NCBI RefSeq assembly: GCF_902833645.1
Contig: NZ_CADFGE010000013.1
Span: 234,565-298,564 of the forward strand
Direction of reading: 5' to 3'
Origin: Paraburkholderia fungorum
GTDB taxonomy: Bacteria; Pseudomonadota; Gammaproteobacteria; Burkholderiales; Burkholderiaceae
DNA length: 64,000 nucleotides
Shown here: in pieces, positions 52,776 through 61,126 of the stretch
Numbering within the stretch: the stretch's first letter is position 1
Layout: every line of letters begins with the position of its first letter
The notes under the pieces: model-generated
Databases searched by the model: none
What the model saw: only the letters and a program-made list of their open reading frames with translations
What the model was told of the DNA's origin: nothing
Position numbers and translations under genes: made by a program

Positions 52776-53507
52776 ATGGAAACGCGCGTCTATCGTTTGA
52801 ATGGCTCACTGCTTACTGACGTTAAGTTGAATGGGATCTGGGTCACCGTCCACGTCCAACCTCTTTAAATGCCGGCTGCCGGTCGTGGTCATCGAGCCCG
52901 GTGTGCGGGCCAAACTGGAGGAATCGTCATGTTATACCGTGCATTTCGTTTCAGTGGCGTCGGAAGATGGGCAGCACTGCTATCTGGCGTCATGGGATTT
53001 TTGATTGTCTGCCTGAAGGTGTTGCGAGTGCGGCTATTGCCGCTCCCGGTGTGGTGCGACCCCTAACTTACCCTGCGGTTCGCGAACACGTCGGACAAGC
53101 CGTTACATGGAGAATCCGGCCGTGTACTGTTCGAAGTCGAGGCAGCCTGCATCGGCCTGGCTCAGCAATGTTTGCCGCGAAAGCTCCTGCGTCGGTTTGA
53201 GGGTACGACTGGTCGCTACGTCCTTCGGGTGATAGCTACCGGCGGAACTCTGCATGCCTTCCCGGATCTGCAGAGGTTGTTCGGAATTGCAGAGTGGAGA
53301 GCGATCAGGATTCTTGTGGCGCATCCTCATTTCGAGGACATGATCGGCAACTATCAGGCCGCCTTCTACGATTGGATTGAGGCAAAAGACGCCGCAGAAA
53401 AGGCCGACCGCGAGTACTCGATCGACATCGAAAACACGTATCGAAGCATCGAACGGGATATCTGGTCCGAGGCGTATCACGAGTGTGCCGAACTCGGTCT
53501 TGTTTGA
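52776..53507 (+). pseudogene. Frameshifted hypothetical gene
   Basis: Three or four frame segments read as one protein: 52776-52868 (YRLNGSLLTDVKLNGIWVTV), then +1 from 52867 to 53001 (RLPVVVIEPGVRAKLEESSC ... CYLASWDF), then +1 to ~53110 (DCLPEGVASAAIAAPGVVRP), then +1 to the stop at 53507 (RVLFEVEAACIGLAQQCLPR and onward). Each junction looks like one extra base (T in TTT, T in TTTTT, A after TGG). The start follows a family leader. Either a decayed gene or base-calling errors. The protein family is not recognised. Confidence 0.5.
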
Positions 53508-53535
53508 ACTCGCCCCATTCCGGGCTAACCCACAA

Positions 53536-53573
53536 CCCCTCAATCCGTACTGACGGATCGAGGGGTTTTTCTT
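53536..53573 (+). terminator. Intrinsic terminator
   Basis: CCCCTCAATCCGT...ACGGATCGAGGGG stem followed by TTTTTCTTTT. Confidence 0.85.
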
Positions 53574-53664
53574 TTAATTTGCGCTTCCACGCACGCGACG
53601 CCGCGCCCGTGGCGGGTCGCGATCCTGCGCGTCCATGCCGGGCCCGCATTGCATCAAGCCAACA

Positions 53665-53731
53665 TATTTTTGCAAGGACATCTCCGGTCACCTTGACTAC
53701 CGCCCGCGAGGGCTATCCATCGGAGATTTTC
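53665..53731 (+). promoter_or_regulatory. RBS-pairing leader
   Basis: ATCTCCG (53680-53686) is perfectly complementary to CGGAGAT (53721-53727). TATTTTT begins at 53665. The inner GCCC...GGGC hairpin is present. Confidence 0.7.
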
Positions 53732-54148
53732 ATGACCAACATGCATCTCAAAGCTGTCGTGTTCGACGAGACACGCTACTGCAGCGACGACCTCGTCGCC
53801 AGCGCCGGCGGAAGAATCTACCGCACGTACCTATTCGATGCGGGGCTGGCCGTTCACTGCTGCGAACTCACTCCGAGCTTCGAACTGTGGCCGATGTACA
53901 CCACGCCGCTTGAAGACGACGAGGAGGGCCGCGTTCATGAGCAGCTTCTCGCCGGCGAAGACAACGAAGTCCGCTATTACCACCAGCGCGTCATCGGTTC
54001 CATGCGTCCGGAGTTCGTGCAGGACCTTGGTTTCCACGAAATCGACGAGGACGAGACCCGCGACGAAGCTTTCGATCGTTACCTCGAACACTACCGCGGA
54101 AACGTCGTCCTCGAGACACCGCGATTTGTCCAATCCATCTCTGCATAG
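53732..54148 (+). CDS. Hypothetical acidic protein
   Basis: A 138-residue acidic protein of unknown function (LELWPMY-type aromatic core; TPLEDDEEGRVHEQLLAGED). CGGAGAT precedes the ATG at 5 nt. It lies 8 bp upstream of the next gene, so these two form a unit. Confidence 0.6.
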   Translation: MTNMHLKAVVFDETRYCSDDLVASAGGRIYRTYLFDAGLAVHCCELTPSFELWPMYTTPLEDDEEGRVHEQLLAGEDNEVRYYHQRVIGSMRPEFVQDLGFHEIDEDETRDEAFDRYLEHYRGNVVLETPRFVQSISA

Positions 54149-54156
54149 GCAATCAC

Positions 54157-54450
54157 ATGATCGAATCTACCCATACTCGGCAAGGGCAATCCGGAGCCAC
54201 TGACGTGCAAACGCCGGACATCAAGCCCGGTCTGTACTACGTGAGCGCAGTGAGATCAGGCGGCCGTCAGTGGTGGCCACTGCTCGGGCCGTTTCCGGAC
54301 GACCACTTGGCAGCCATCCTCAAGGTCGACGCCGTCCGGAAACTGGCCTGCGAGCTCGATCCGCGCGGCTGCTGGTATGCGTACGGCACTGTGCGCATCG
54401 AGCATCAGGAAAATCCTCCGCAAGGTGCCCTGAACAAGCGCCTTCTCTAG
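54157..54450 (+). CDS. Hypothetical small protein
   Basis: A 97-residue protein with a compact strand/helix pattern (GLYYVSAVRSGGRQWWPLLG; CWYAYGTVRIEHQENPPQGA). It is not recognised. It is followed by a terminator. Confidence 0.6.
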   Translation: MIESTHTRQGQSGATDVQTPDIKPGLYYVSAVRSGGRQWWPLLGPFPDDHLAAILKVDAVRKLACELDPRGCWYAYGTVRIEHQENPPQGALNKRLL

Positions 54451-54471
54451 CGACTCGGTCGCCAACCCACA

Positions 54472-54509
54472 CCCCCGGATCTCACTCACGTGACCCGGGG
54501 ATTTTTTTT
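54472..54509 (+). terminator. Intrinsic terminator
   Basis: CCCCCGGATCTCACTC...GTGACCCGGGG-type stem followed by eight T. Confidence 0.8.
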
Positions 54510-54591
54510 GGATGTGCATTTCCTGCGCAAGGCCTATCCGACGGGTCGCTCTCGACCGGGCAGCGACCACCATCCCACAGGAAAACACTCC
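54502..54591 (+). promoter_or_regulatory. RBS-pairing leader
   Basis: TTTCCTG (54519-54525) is perfectly complementary to CAGGAAA (54578-54584), the atypical Shine-Dalgarno of the next gene. Both arms changed together relative to TCTCCTG/CAGGAGA. Confidence 0.65.
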
Positions 54592-55366
54592 ATGAAACTC
54601 ACGAAAGCCCAGGCGAAAGCCATGACCGAAATCGATCGACTGGTCAGCCTCGAGCGCCGCTTGACCCACGACGAGCGTCTGTTCATTCTCCACAATTATC
54701 AGGAAGGTGCCGGTCAACTCAATTCGCTCACCGGGGCGTTTTTTACCCCTACTGGCCTCGCGCGTGACTTCTCCATCGAGGTACCAGGCGGCTGCAACGC
54801 GGTCGTCGACCTGTGCGCTGGAATCGGATCACTCGCCTACGCATGCGAAGGGAAAGCAGAGACGATCGTCTGCGTTGAACGCTGTGAAGAGTATGTTCGT
54901 GTTGGCCGCAAGGTGATGCCTGACGCGACGTGGGTCCACGCCGACGTCTTCAGTGATTGGTGGCAGCAGTTTGGCCACTTCGACGCTGCATTCTCCAATC
55001 CGCCTTTCGGCCGTATCAAGGCAGATGCTTACCGGGGACGGTATCTCGGGACGCTTTTCTGGTTACAAGGTCATTGACCTCGCGTCTCGCCTTGCAGACT
55101 GGGGCACATTTATCGTGCCGCAGGCCTCCGCGCCGTTTCGCTACTCCGGTGTGCAGTGCTACCGCGAAGAAATAGGCGACAACTGCCGTCAGTTCATCGA
55201 GCAAACTTCAATCGAGCTCGGAGCGAACTGCGGCATAGACACAACCATGTATCGAAACGAATGGCACGGCGTAAGCCCGACATGCGAAATCGTCACGTGC
55301 GATTTCACCATGACGCCTCAGACGGCTGTCGCCGAGACCAGTGTCAGGGAAGCCCTCGCGGCCTGA
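54592..55366 (+). pseudogene. SAM-dependent methyltransferase with one frameshift
   Basis: The first frame (54592-55077) carries the methyltransferase core: AVVDLCAGIGSLAYACEGKA (motif I) and FDAAFSNPPFGRIK (catalytic NPPF, typical of N6-adenine or rRNA base methylases). The sequence then continues in the +1 frame from about 55047 to 55366 (GRFSGYKVIDLASRLADWG, FIVPQASAPFRYSG). Skipping one G in the GGG near 55045 restores a single protein of ~257 residues. It may protect the element's own DNA from restriction. Gene decay and sequencing error cannot be told apart here. Confidence 0.7.
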
Positions 55367-55406
55367 CGTCGCCACAAACGATCCTGTCAGTGACAGGCAA
55401 CCCACG

Positions 55407-55440
55407 GCCCGCTCATCTTCGGATGCAGCGGGCTTTCTTT
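55407..55440 (+). terminator. Intrinsic terminator with TTCG loop
   Basis: GCCCGCTCATC-TTCG-GATGCAGCGGGC followed by TTTCTTTTG. Confidence 0.85.
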
Positions 55441-55520
55441 TGCCTGCGCATATCCTGGCGCCCAGTCAACCGCCAGCGTCGCTGGCATCCCTCAAAACCC
55501 GACCACAAGGACCTGTCACC

Positions 55521-56189
55521 ATGAATCAATTTTTTCGCGCCGTGCGCCGCGGCACCTTTGGCGGCCAGAAGGCCGGTCTCCTCCAGCAATGGATCGAGTC
55601 CTACGTTCGTACGCTGTTCCCTGAAGCCGGAATCGAGTGGTGGTCGTGCAACGATTACGGCGGCCCGAAGGACCTCAAAAAGGACTCTCCTTTGCCAGTC
55701 GCAGGAGTGAAGCCAGAAGACATTCATCACTTCGCATGCTACGTCCGGGACGGTAACGAAAGCCCAATGATTGAAGTGTCGTTCATCCTGAAAAATGGCG
55801 ACATGCTCAATCTGACGACGGCGAAAATCTTCGACAATCGCACTACGTGCTGGCAAATCGCCCACGCCATCGAACGCGCACTGCATTCGATTTTCGCCTA
55901 CGAGGAAATTCCCGAAATCGTCGATCTCGCCGCGAAACTGCCCCGCAAGGCATCGTGGTCCCATGAGACGGACATCACCGAGCCTGTCCACATCGACAAA
56001 TCAGCGAGCACGTTCACCGTGCGGACCGGCAGCGGCCGAGTCATCGACCAGCGTGACTTCCACGAGACGGGGGAGGGCGCGATTTACCGGGTCGAGGCGT
56101 ATGTCGAAGACTGGAAAACCGTTCTAACCAACATGTGCGCGACGGTCGCCCCGTCTTCGACGCCTGCAGTTGGGCCCATACCGGTCTGA
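55521..56189 (+). CDS. Hypothetical protein
   Basis: A 222-residue protein with no recognised family. The N-terminal GGQKAGLLQQWIESYVRTLF and a mixed alpha/beta body (HFACYVRDGNESPMIEVSFI) suggest a compact single domain. The leader has AAGGACC as Shine-Dalgarno and only a weak ATATCCTGG arm. Confidence 0.6.
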   Translation: MNQFFRAVRRGTFGGQKAGLLQQWIESYVRTLFPEAGIEWWSCNDYGGPKDLKKDSPLPVAGVKPEDIHHFACYVRDGNESPMIEVSFILKNGDMLNLTTAKIFDNRTTCWQIAHAIERALHSIFAYEEIPEIVDLAAKLPRKASWSHETDITEPVHIDKSASTFTVRTGSGRVIDQRDFHETGEGAIYRVEAYVEDWKTVLTNMCATVAPSSTPAVGPIPV

Positions 56190-56211
56190 TCACCAGACCC
56201 AACCCTACAAC

Positions 56212-56245
56212 CCAGCGCATCACCCGATGCGCTGGTTTCTTTTTG
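56212..56245 (+). terminator. Intrinsic terminator
   Basis: CCAGCGCATC-ACCC-GATGCGCTGG followed by TTTCTTTTT. Confidence 0.88.
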
Positions 56246-56326
56246 CGCGCGCATGTCGTCGTGCTTGGTCAACTACCGGTTCGCCGGCACCTGTCCTGTG
56301 ACGCTACTCTCAAACGGAACCCCGCC

Positions 56327-56761
56327 ATGACTTACTCCTGCACCGACTTTACCGACGACGTCATCAACCGTCTGATCGAACTTGATCTCATCAATAAAAA
56401 CACCGTTCCCGCCGAAGATACCCGGGAGCAGGCCAATATCGTCCTTCGCGCGATCGACAGTCTTGCCAGTCGACCCGCAGGGTCTCCCGCAGCCGCTCCC
56501 GGTGCAACCAGAATCCACGTTCTGGTACAGGAAGGCGGTTCTTCGACGGAGCTCTATCTGCACGCGTGGGACACCGCTGAAGAAGCAGGCGATGACCGAA
56601 TCTCCTGCGCCCGCGACGGTGCCTATCGCACTTCGGATGTTGTCGAGGTTGACAGCTCGCTTGCCGCTCACCCTGAATTTTTCAGTGCCGTCGAGGCCAT
56701 TCTGGGTGCTTCAAAAAATCTCGAACTGGTCGATGTTCCCGTCGACGAAGACAACACCTGA
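56327..56761 (+). CDS. Hypothetical protein
   Basis: A 144-residue acidic protein, not recognised (DDVINRLIELDLINKNTVPA; then ATRIHVLVQEGGSSTELYLH). CGGAA upstream is a weak ribosome site. The next gene starts 22 bp after its stop. Confidence 0.6.
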   Translation: MTYSCTDFTDDVINRLIELDLINKNTVPAEDTREQANIVLRAIDSLASRPAGSPAAAPGATRIHVLVQEGGSSTELYLHAWDTAEEAGDDRISCARDGAYRTSDVVEVDSSLAAHPEFFSAVEAILGASKNLELVDVPVDEDNT

Positions 56762-56783
56762 CTAACGACCCATTGATATCGTC

Positions 56784-57161
56784 ATGAACGACCTCCTGAA
56801 GATGCGGACCAACCGCGGCGGGTATGTGTACGTCGTACGTCGTGATCTGGAAAACACGGCTCGCACGTTGCTTCGGCTATACAACGCGCGCGGGGAACCG
56901 GTCCACAGCGGACATACCCACATCCACCGCGAAAATCTGGACCCAACCGGAAGTGCAACCGCAGCGATGCATGCCGGACTTGACGTACTTGGGCCGGATT
57001 TGAACGGCTATTCGCGTGCGAGTGATGTCAAACGCGAAATCTCCCGTCTGAAGCAGGACCCAGCTAACTACCAGATCCGGCAGGTCGGAACACGCTGGAT
57101 TGGTGTGTGCAACAGCACACCGCCGCAATGTCCGGCAGAGATCCCTACGCCCAATCGGTAA
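56784..57161 (+). CDS. Hypothetical protein
   Basis: A 125-residue basic protein with GGYVYVVRRDLENTARTLLR and HSGHTHIHRENL. No family is recognised. It ends with a Pro-rich tail before a strong terminator. Confidence 0.6.
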   Translation: MNDLLKMRTNRGGYVYVVRRDLENTARTLLRLYNARGEPVHSGHTHIHRENLDPTGSATAAMHAGLDVLGPDLNGYSRASDVKREISRLKQDPANYQIRQVGTRWIGVCNSTPPQCPAEIPTPNR

Positions 57162-57180
57162 CAGACCGCCAACCCACAGA

Positions 57181-57212
57181 CCCGCTCATCTCCGGATGCA
57201 GCGGGTTTTTTT
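57181..57212 (+). terminator. Intrinsic terminator
   Basis: CCCGCTCATC-TCC-GGATGCAGCGGG followed by seven T. Confidence 0.88.
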
Positions 57213-57285
57213 CGCCCGGACATCTTCTCTGCTCAGTCAATCGCCCGGTAGCGCGGGTTTACTGTTATTCGAGGACATTTACAGC
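57206..57285 (+). promoter_or_regulatory. RBS-pairing leader, weaker copy
   Basis: ATCTTCTC (57222-57229) faces GAGGACAT (57271-57278): six pairs, one G-T pair and one mismatch. It keeps the CTCAGTCAATCGCCCG sequence of the main subfamily and the GCCCG/CGGGT hairpin. Confidence 0.55.
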
Positions 57286-57747
57286 ATGAAAGCAAAGATC
57301 CAGATATTTGGTTTCGGGGAGGCGCCGCGCGCAGCTGCGCTGGGATATGTCATGCGGGAAGTCATCGTGGGCACGGCTGATCAGATCAGCGAGCGCTTCG
57401 AGGGTGATTTGATCGCCGTAACGGGCGCAGCCGTCCACGGTCAGCCCGGAGCGTTTGAGTTTGCGATATTCACGAAGGGGGACTTCAAGCGCGCAAGAGC
57501 ATTCGGTCAGCAACACGAACTGCTGCGCGCCGCTGTACTCGCGCAAATCGCGTATTGGGAGGCGTTAAAGCGTCTGGAAGTCGCACTGACAGACCGAAAG
57601 GGCTTCAGTGACCGCGCGAATGACGATGTCATTGACGCCATCAGCGATCTCGCGGCGGCCGGTCCGACGGACCCGTACGGCACGATCACGGATGAACAGC
57701 TCCTTCGCGTGATCAAGATCGTCGAGCAATATCCCCTCGAAGATTAA
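57286..57747 (+). CDS. Hypothetical protein
   Basis: A 153-residue alpha/beta protein of unknown function (GAFEFAIFTKGDFKRARAFG; then a C-terminal helical end EQLLRVIKIVEQYPLED). GAGG precedes the ATG. Monocistronic cassette. Confidence 0.62.
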   Translation: MKAKIQIFGFGEAPRAAALGYVMREVIVGTADQISERFEGDLIAVTGAAVHGQPGAFEFAIFTKGDFKRARAFGQQHELLRAAVLAQIAYWEALKRLEVALTDRKGFSDRANDDVIDAISDLAAAGPTDPYGTITDEQLLRVIKIVEQYPLED

Positions 57748-57784
57748 CCAGGTAACAGGGTGCCTACCGACCCAACCCACACAA

Positions 57785-57817
57785 CCCGCGCATCTTCGGA
57801 TGCCGCGGGTTTTTTTC
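57785..57817 (+). terminator. Intrinsic terminator with TTCG loop
   Basis: CCCGCGCATC-TTCG-GATGCCGCGGG followed by seven to eight T. Confidence 0.92.
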
Positions 57818-57880
57818 GGCCAGTCATCTCCTGTGCTCAGTCATTCGCCCGCTCGCCCGGGCTTACTCAGGAGATTTACC
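57810..57880 (+). promoter_or_regulatory. RBS-pairing leader, archetype copy
   Basis: ATCTCCTG (57826-57833) is perfectly complementary to CAGGAGAT (57868-57875), which is the Shine-Dalgarno. The inner GCCCG...CGGGC hairpin is present. The T run of the preceding terminator lies 8 nt upstream of the 5' arm. Confidence 0.8.
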
Positions 57881-58549
57881 ATGGACATCACCATCAACGA
57901 AGCACAGCGTCTTTTTGTCATCCCCTGCGCCGGCGGCTACACATGTGCCGGCTTCGACTATGTGTTCAGGCAACTGCGCGTCCTGGCGGAAAAGCTGGGC
58001 AAGTATGGCATCGATATTGGCCCGCTTGACCCGGCCGTGATCGGGACCACCCAGCAGTATCACCAGTATCAGTCCGCTGTCGCGCTCATCGGCAACCGTG
58101 ACCTGGGAACATGGTTCGACCCTGACACACCTTGCAAGGTCGAGACGGTTCTGGAGAGCTGTCGCAAGAGTGGCGATCGCATCCGGATCTTCTATGGTGA
58201 TGCAAACACGGGTCGTGACTGGATGGAAGAGAACGACGTTATCGGGCGGGTAGGGCGATCGACCGGGAAAATGAAGATCCCGCTCCTCATCCCGGACGCA
58301 GACTGCGGCGGTCCCGGTATTCTGGACCACTGCATCGTTCGCATCGTTGACGCGAGAAGCCGCCGCGACCTCTACCGGCATCCCCAGTATCACTTGCCGG
58401 CGCTCGTAATCAGTGAATCGAAGGATGCGAAGGGCTACACCCACAGCGTCCACGCTGATGGCAAGCTACAGGCGAACTTCAAGTCGCAAGCGAAGGCGGC
58501 ACACTATGTCGCCTTCATCGCCGGCGAAACAATGGACCAACCCCACTGA
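57881..58549 (+). CDS. Conserved plasmid-type hypothetical protein
   Basis: A 222-residue protein. The middle segment (GDRIRIFYGDANTGRDWMEE, then NDVIGRVGRSTGKMKIPLLI) and DHCIVRIVDARSRRDLYRHP form a pattern I recall from uncharacterised proteins of proteobacterial plasmids and ICEs. No catalytic motif is known to me. AGGAGAT precedes the ATG at 5 nt. Confidence 0.72.
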   Translation: MDITINEAQRLFVIPCAGGYTCAGFDYVFRQLRVLAEKLGKYGIDIGPLDPAVIGTTQQYHQYQSAVALIGNRDLGTWFDPDTPCKVETVLESCRKSGDRIRIFYGDANTGRDWMEENDVIGRVGRSTGKMKIPLLIPDADCGGPGILDHCIVRIVDARSRRDLYRHPQYHLPALVISESKDAKGYTHSVHADGKLQANFKSQAKAAHYVAFIAGETMDQPH

Positions 58550-58577
58550 TCCCAAACGACGTCGCGCTACGTCAACC

Positions 58578-58617
58578 AACGCCTGGCCATCCATCACGGA
58601 TCGCTGGGCGTTTTCCT
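58578..58617 (+). terminator. Intrinsic terminator
   Basis: Stem around CGCCTGGCCATCC...GGATCGCTGGGCG followed by TTTTCCTTTT. The stem has mismatches. Confidence 0.6.
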
Positions 58618-58663
58618 TTTCAGGCGGCCCCTTGTCAGACCCACGCCCGCCGGCCCTGACACT

Positions 58664-58728
58664 AATTTTCTGTCCCACATCTCTCCCGCTTTGACTTCCG
58701 CCTGAAAAGGCTTACCACGGAGAGATCC
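58664..58728 (+). promoter_or_regulatory. RBS-pairing leader
   Basis: ATCTCTCC (58679-58686) is perfectly complementary to GGAGAGAT (58719-58726). Both arms share an extra CT/AG step relative to the archetype, a paired insertion. TAATTTT lies upstream. Confidence 0.72.
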
Positions 58729-59256
58729 ATGAAATCCACGCAAGATTTGCCGGTCGCCCAAACGCCTTCGCACCCGGCGAACAATCACACAGATCAGTTC
58801 ACCGTCGCGAAACTGCCGATCGATCGTGAGTCCATCTCCTCGCGCCGTCTGCTCGAGATGATGGAACAGGTGGAACTGCTCCCGGCGCCCGGTAACCGGA
58901 CCATCTGGGAAATGCTGCTCGATGCCGGCGCCGATGCCGGTCACCTGCGGTACCGGGATCCGAAGGACGACTGCTTTTCCGTTTTTCCGGCGGCGCTGCA
59001 GTTCCGCATCACGACCGCGAAGCTCAACGGCTTCCTCATCATCGAGGATGACCCCGAAAACCGCTGTTACCGACTTCACCTGCAGCACGAAGAAGGCATC
59101 GGCATGCACACCATTCCGAAGCAGTTCTACCTCAAGAGCCTCGCCAGCGAGATCTATCGACTGGTCGATGACGGCGTTTCCCGGTCACACGGCAGCGCCT
59201 GCGAACTCATCGTCGACGACGCGGGCTCCCATATCGCGCACATCGCCGTGATGTAA
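58729..59256 (+). CDS. Hypothetical protein
   Basis: A 175-residue protein; SRRLLEMMEQVELLPAPGNR and LRYRDPKDDCFSVFPAALQF suggest a helical start and strand-rich middle. No family is recognised. GGAGAGAT ends 2 nt before the ATG, with GGAG 8 nt away. Confidence 0.6.
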   Translation: MKSTQDLPVAQTPSHPANNHTDQFTVAKLPIDRESISSRRLLEMMEQVELLPAPGNRTIWEMLLDAGADAGHLRYRDPKDDCFSVFPAALQFRITTAKLNGFLIIEDDPENRCYRLHLQHEEGIGMHTIPKQFYLKSLASEIYRLVDDGVSRSHGSACELIVDDAGSHIAHIAVM

Positions 59257-59264
59257 CTCACCCA

Positions 59265-59306
59265 GCCCCTGTCCGGATTCCAGTCCGGGTCAGGGGTCTG
59301 TTTTTT
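59265..59306 (+). terminator. Intrinsic terminator
   Basis: GCCCCTGTCCGG...CCGGGTCAGGGG stem, then TCTG and six T. Confidence 0.8.
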
Positions 59307-59465
59307 GGGCGCATCCACTGCGTGAGCAATCTGTCGGCAAATAAGGCGTCGTCTCTGCGAGCACGCACCCGACGTTTTTTTCGCCATGGCATCTCCACCC
59401 GCAACGACGTACCGAAGGCCTCGCCGGCCTTTTCATCCATTCAACCCGATTCTGGAGCAGTGACC

Positions 59466-59819
59466 ATGACTCAAAACACGTTTTCTACGACCCGTTTGAT
59501 CGGCGGTGGTGGCAAAGGTATCCGCCTTGCCGACGGGACCCACATGCTGCAGCGCCAGGGTTGTTCATCCACCGTCAACGGGAAGGTCGGCGAGGCATTC
59601 CTCGAGGTCCGCCTCGCGGTCCCACACTGTGTCTCCGAACTCTTCTACGAGGACGGCGACCACGGCCCGCAGCATAGCGCGCGGGGAAGGTACTCAGTGG
59701 GTGATTTCTTGAATCCGCACGACATCATCCCTGGGAGCCTTGTCGCGGACGCGCTCAACTGGATCGAAGCCACGACCCGGCGGCGCCCGGGCGCGATCCG
59801 GCAGCAGATTCACGCCTAA
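59466..59819 (+). CDS. Hypothetical protein
   Basis: A 117-residue protein (IGGGGKGIRLADGTHMLQRQ; SVGDFLNPHDIIPGSLVADA). It is not recognised. The leader arm CTCCA pairs only weakly with TGGAG of the Shine-Dalgarno. The next gene starts on the base after its stop. Confidence 0.6.
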   Translation: MTQNTFSTTRLIGGGGKGIRLADGTHMLQRQGCSSTVNGKVGEAFLEVRLAVPHCVSELFYEDGDHGPQHSARGRYSVGDFLNPHDIIPGSLVADALNWIEATTRRRPGAIRQQIHA

Positions 59820-60302
59820 ATGTTTGGCTTCGGGAGCACTCCGCCTCAACATACGAAAGCGCTCGCCGGCATCGGAGCGCCGGGCTGGGTCGATTCTCCA
59901 GCCAGGGATCTGCTCCTCCTGCGCTTCCGATACGACAGCGGTAGTCAGTCCGTCATCGACGCGCAGAGCAACACGGTCGTTGCGAAACTCCCTGAAGCCA
60001 GCTCGTCCGCCCTCCCGGGCACGTTCGACCCTGCAGCTGTGGAAGTGACTTCCCACGATGACGAAGCGTCGGCGGCACTCGTCAAGGCACTTCGTATCGG
60101 CTTCCACCAATGCGACACGCGCCGCGGTAGCGACTATTGCATGCGTCGTTTGACGTGGCTTGCCGCTGCACTCTTCCAGGAGGCGTATCCGGGACGCGAG
60201 ATCGAGGTCTTTGTGCTGGCGGATGACGCGGAAACGCCCGCGTCGCTCGTCGAGCCGATCAATGTGCGCCGTATTCCGCAGGCCAAAAGCGCACTCGTTT
60301 GA
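59820..60302 (+). CDS. Hypothetical protein
   Basis: A 160-residue protein beginning immediately after the previous stop (TAAATG), so translation is probably coupled. LLLLRFRYDSGSQSVIDAQS and CMRRLTWLAAALFQEAYPGR are typical segments. Function is unknown. Confidence 0.58.
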   Translation: MFGFGSTPPQHTKALAGIGAPGWVDSPARDLLLLRFRYDSGSQSVIDAQSNTVVAKLPEASSSALPGTFDPAAVEVTSHDDEASAALVKALRIGFHQCDTRRGSDYCMRRLTWLAAALFQEAYPGREIEVFVLADDAETPASLVEPINVRRIPQAKSALV

Positions 60303-60357
60303 CCGCTGGTTACGGTTAGCAACTGCATGGCATGCACCGTTTCATGCCAACCCACCG

Positions 60358-60396
60358 ACCCTGCTTGGACGAATGTGTCCAGGCAGGGTTTTTTTC
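60358..60396 (+). terminator. Intrinsic terminator
   Basis: ACCCTGCTTGGAC-GAATGT-GTCCAGGCAGGGT followed by six further T. Confidence 0.92.
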
Positions 60397-60457
60397 TGGC
60401 GCGCATACCGTCGACAAGGTCAACTGCCCTTAACAGAGCTTACTCAGGAGAAACACC

Positions 60458-60946
60458 ATGTCATCGCATCAATGCTGTCTGCGCGGCACCCTCGAACTGC
60501 GCCCGAGCGTGGACGACCAGGCTATCGCCCGTGCGCTTGGCCCCTTGCTTGACTGCCGCGGCAAGACCTATGAGAAGGAGGTTCTGAAGGGCGCAATCGA
60601 TCGCGTGGACTCCCAAACCCTTCACCTGTCGATCGACCTCTGGTGCGCCGGTGGCGAATATCGCAACGACGAGATCGACGCGGCCGTTGAGTCCCTCGGG
60701 GCGCTCGTTGACGAAGCCGGCTACCTCGAACTCGTTGACTACGACACCGGCGACACCGATGCCGCCACTACACCTTATTTCGTCGGTGAGACTTTACGGG
60801 ATCGGAACCTCGCTTGTGTTCAGTACGGCTTGATGCAGGCGGAGCAGTGGCTTAAATCTGCACTCGGTGCCGGCGCCATGAAGCGGATTGAAACCTTCGT
60901 GACGGCGCTTCCTGTGCTCGAGACCGCGCAGGCCGATCCAGCCTGA
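60458..60946 (+). CDS. Hypothetical protein
   Basis: A 162-residue acidic protein (LELRPSVDDQAIARALGPLL; YLELVDYDTGDTDAATTPYF). No family is recognised. CAGGAGAAA precedes the ATG, but its leader lacks a matching 5' arm. Confidence 0.6.
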   Translation: MSSHQCCLRGTLELRPSVDDQAIARALGPLLDCRGKTYEKEVLKGAIDRVDSQTLHLSIDLWCAGGEYRNDEIDAAVESLGALVDEAGYLELVDYDTGDTDAATTPYFVGETLRDRNLACVQYGLMQAEQWLKSALGAGAMKRIETFVTALPVLETAQADPA

Positions 60947-60979
60947 GTTGACATCATCGGTCGACTCCAACCCCCCAGA

Positions 60980-61007
60980 CCCCACAGCCACCGCTGTGGG
61001 GTTTTTA
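60980..61007 (+). terminator. Intrinsic terminator
   Basis: CCCCACAGC-CACC-GCTGTGGGG followed by five T. Confidence 0.9.
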
Positions 61008-61034
61008 TCTTTCAAGCGTGCCAGCTGCCGTGTT

Positions 61035-61126
61035 GTTTTTGCCAGCACATCTCCGGAACCACGTTTTTTAACAGTCATGCGCGTCGCGATACCCGCGAAC
61101 CCAGCGCTTTTCCCCGGAGATTGCAA
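61035..61126 (+). promoter_or_regulatory. RBS-pairing leader
   Basis: ATCTCCGG (61049-61056) is perfectly complementary to CCGGAGAT (61114-61121), the Shine-Dalgarno, across a longer loop. TTTTT lies 8 nt upstream of the arm. Confidence 0.72.

Noticed and set aside
18281..61126. Leader family read simply as rho-independent terminators
   Set aside because: The GCCCG/CGGGC stem inside the leader is not followed by a T run, and a separate terminator always lies upstream; the arm pairs with the ribosome site instead.
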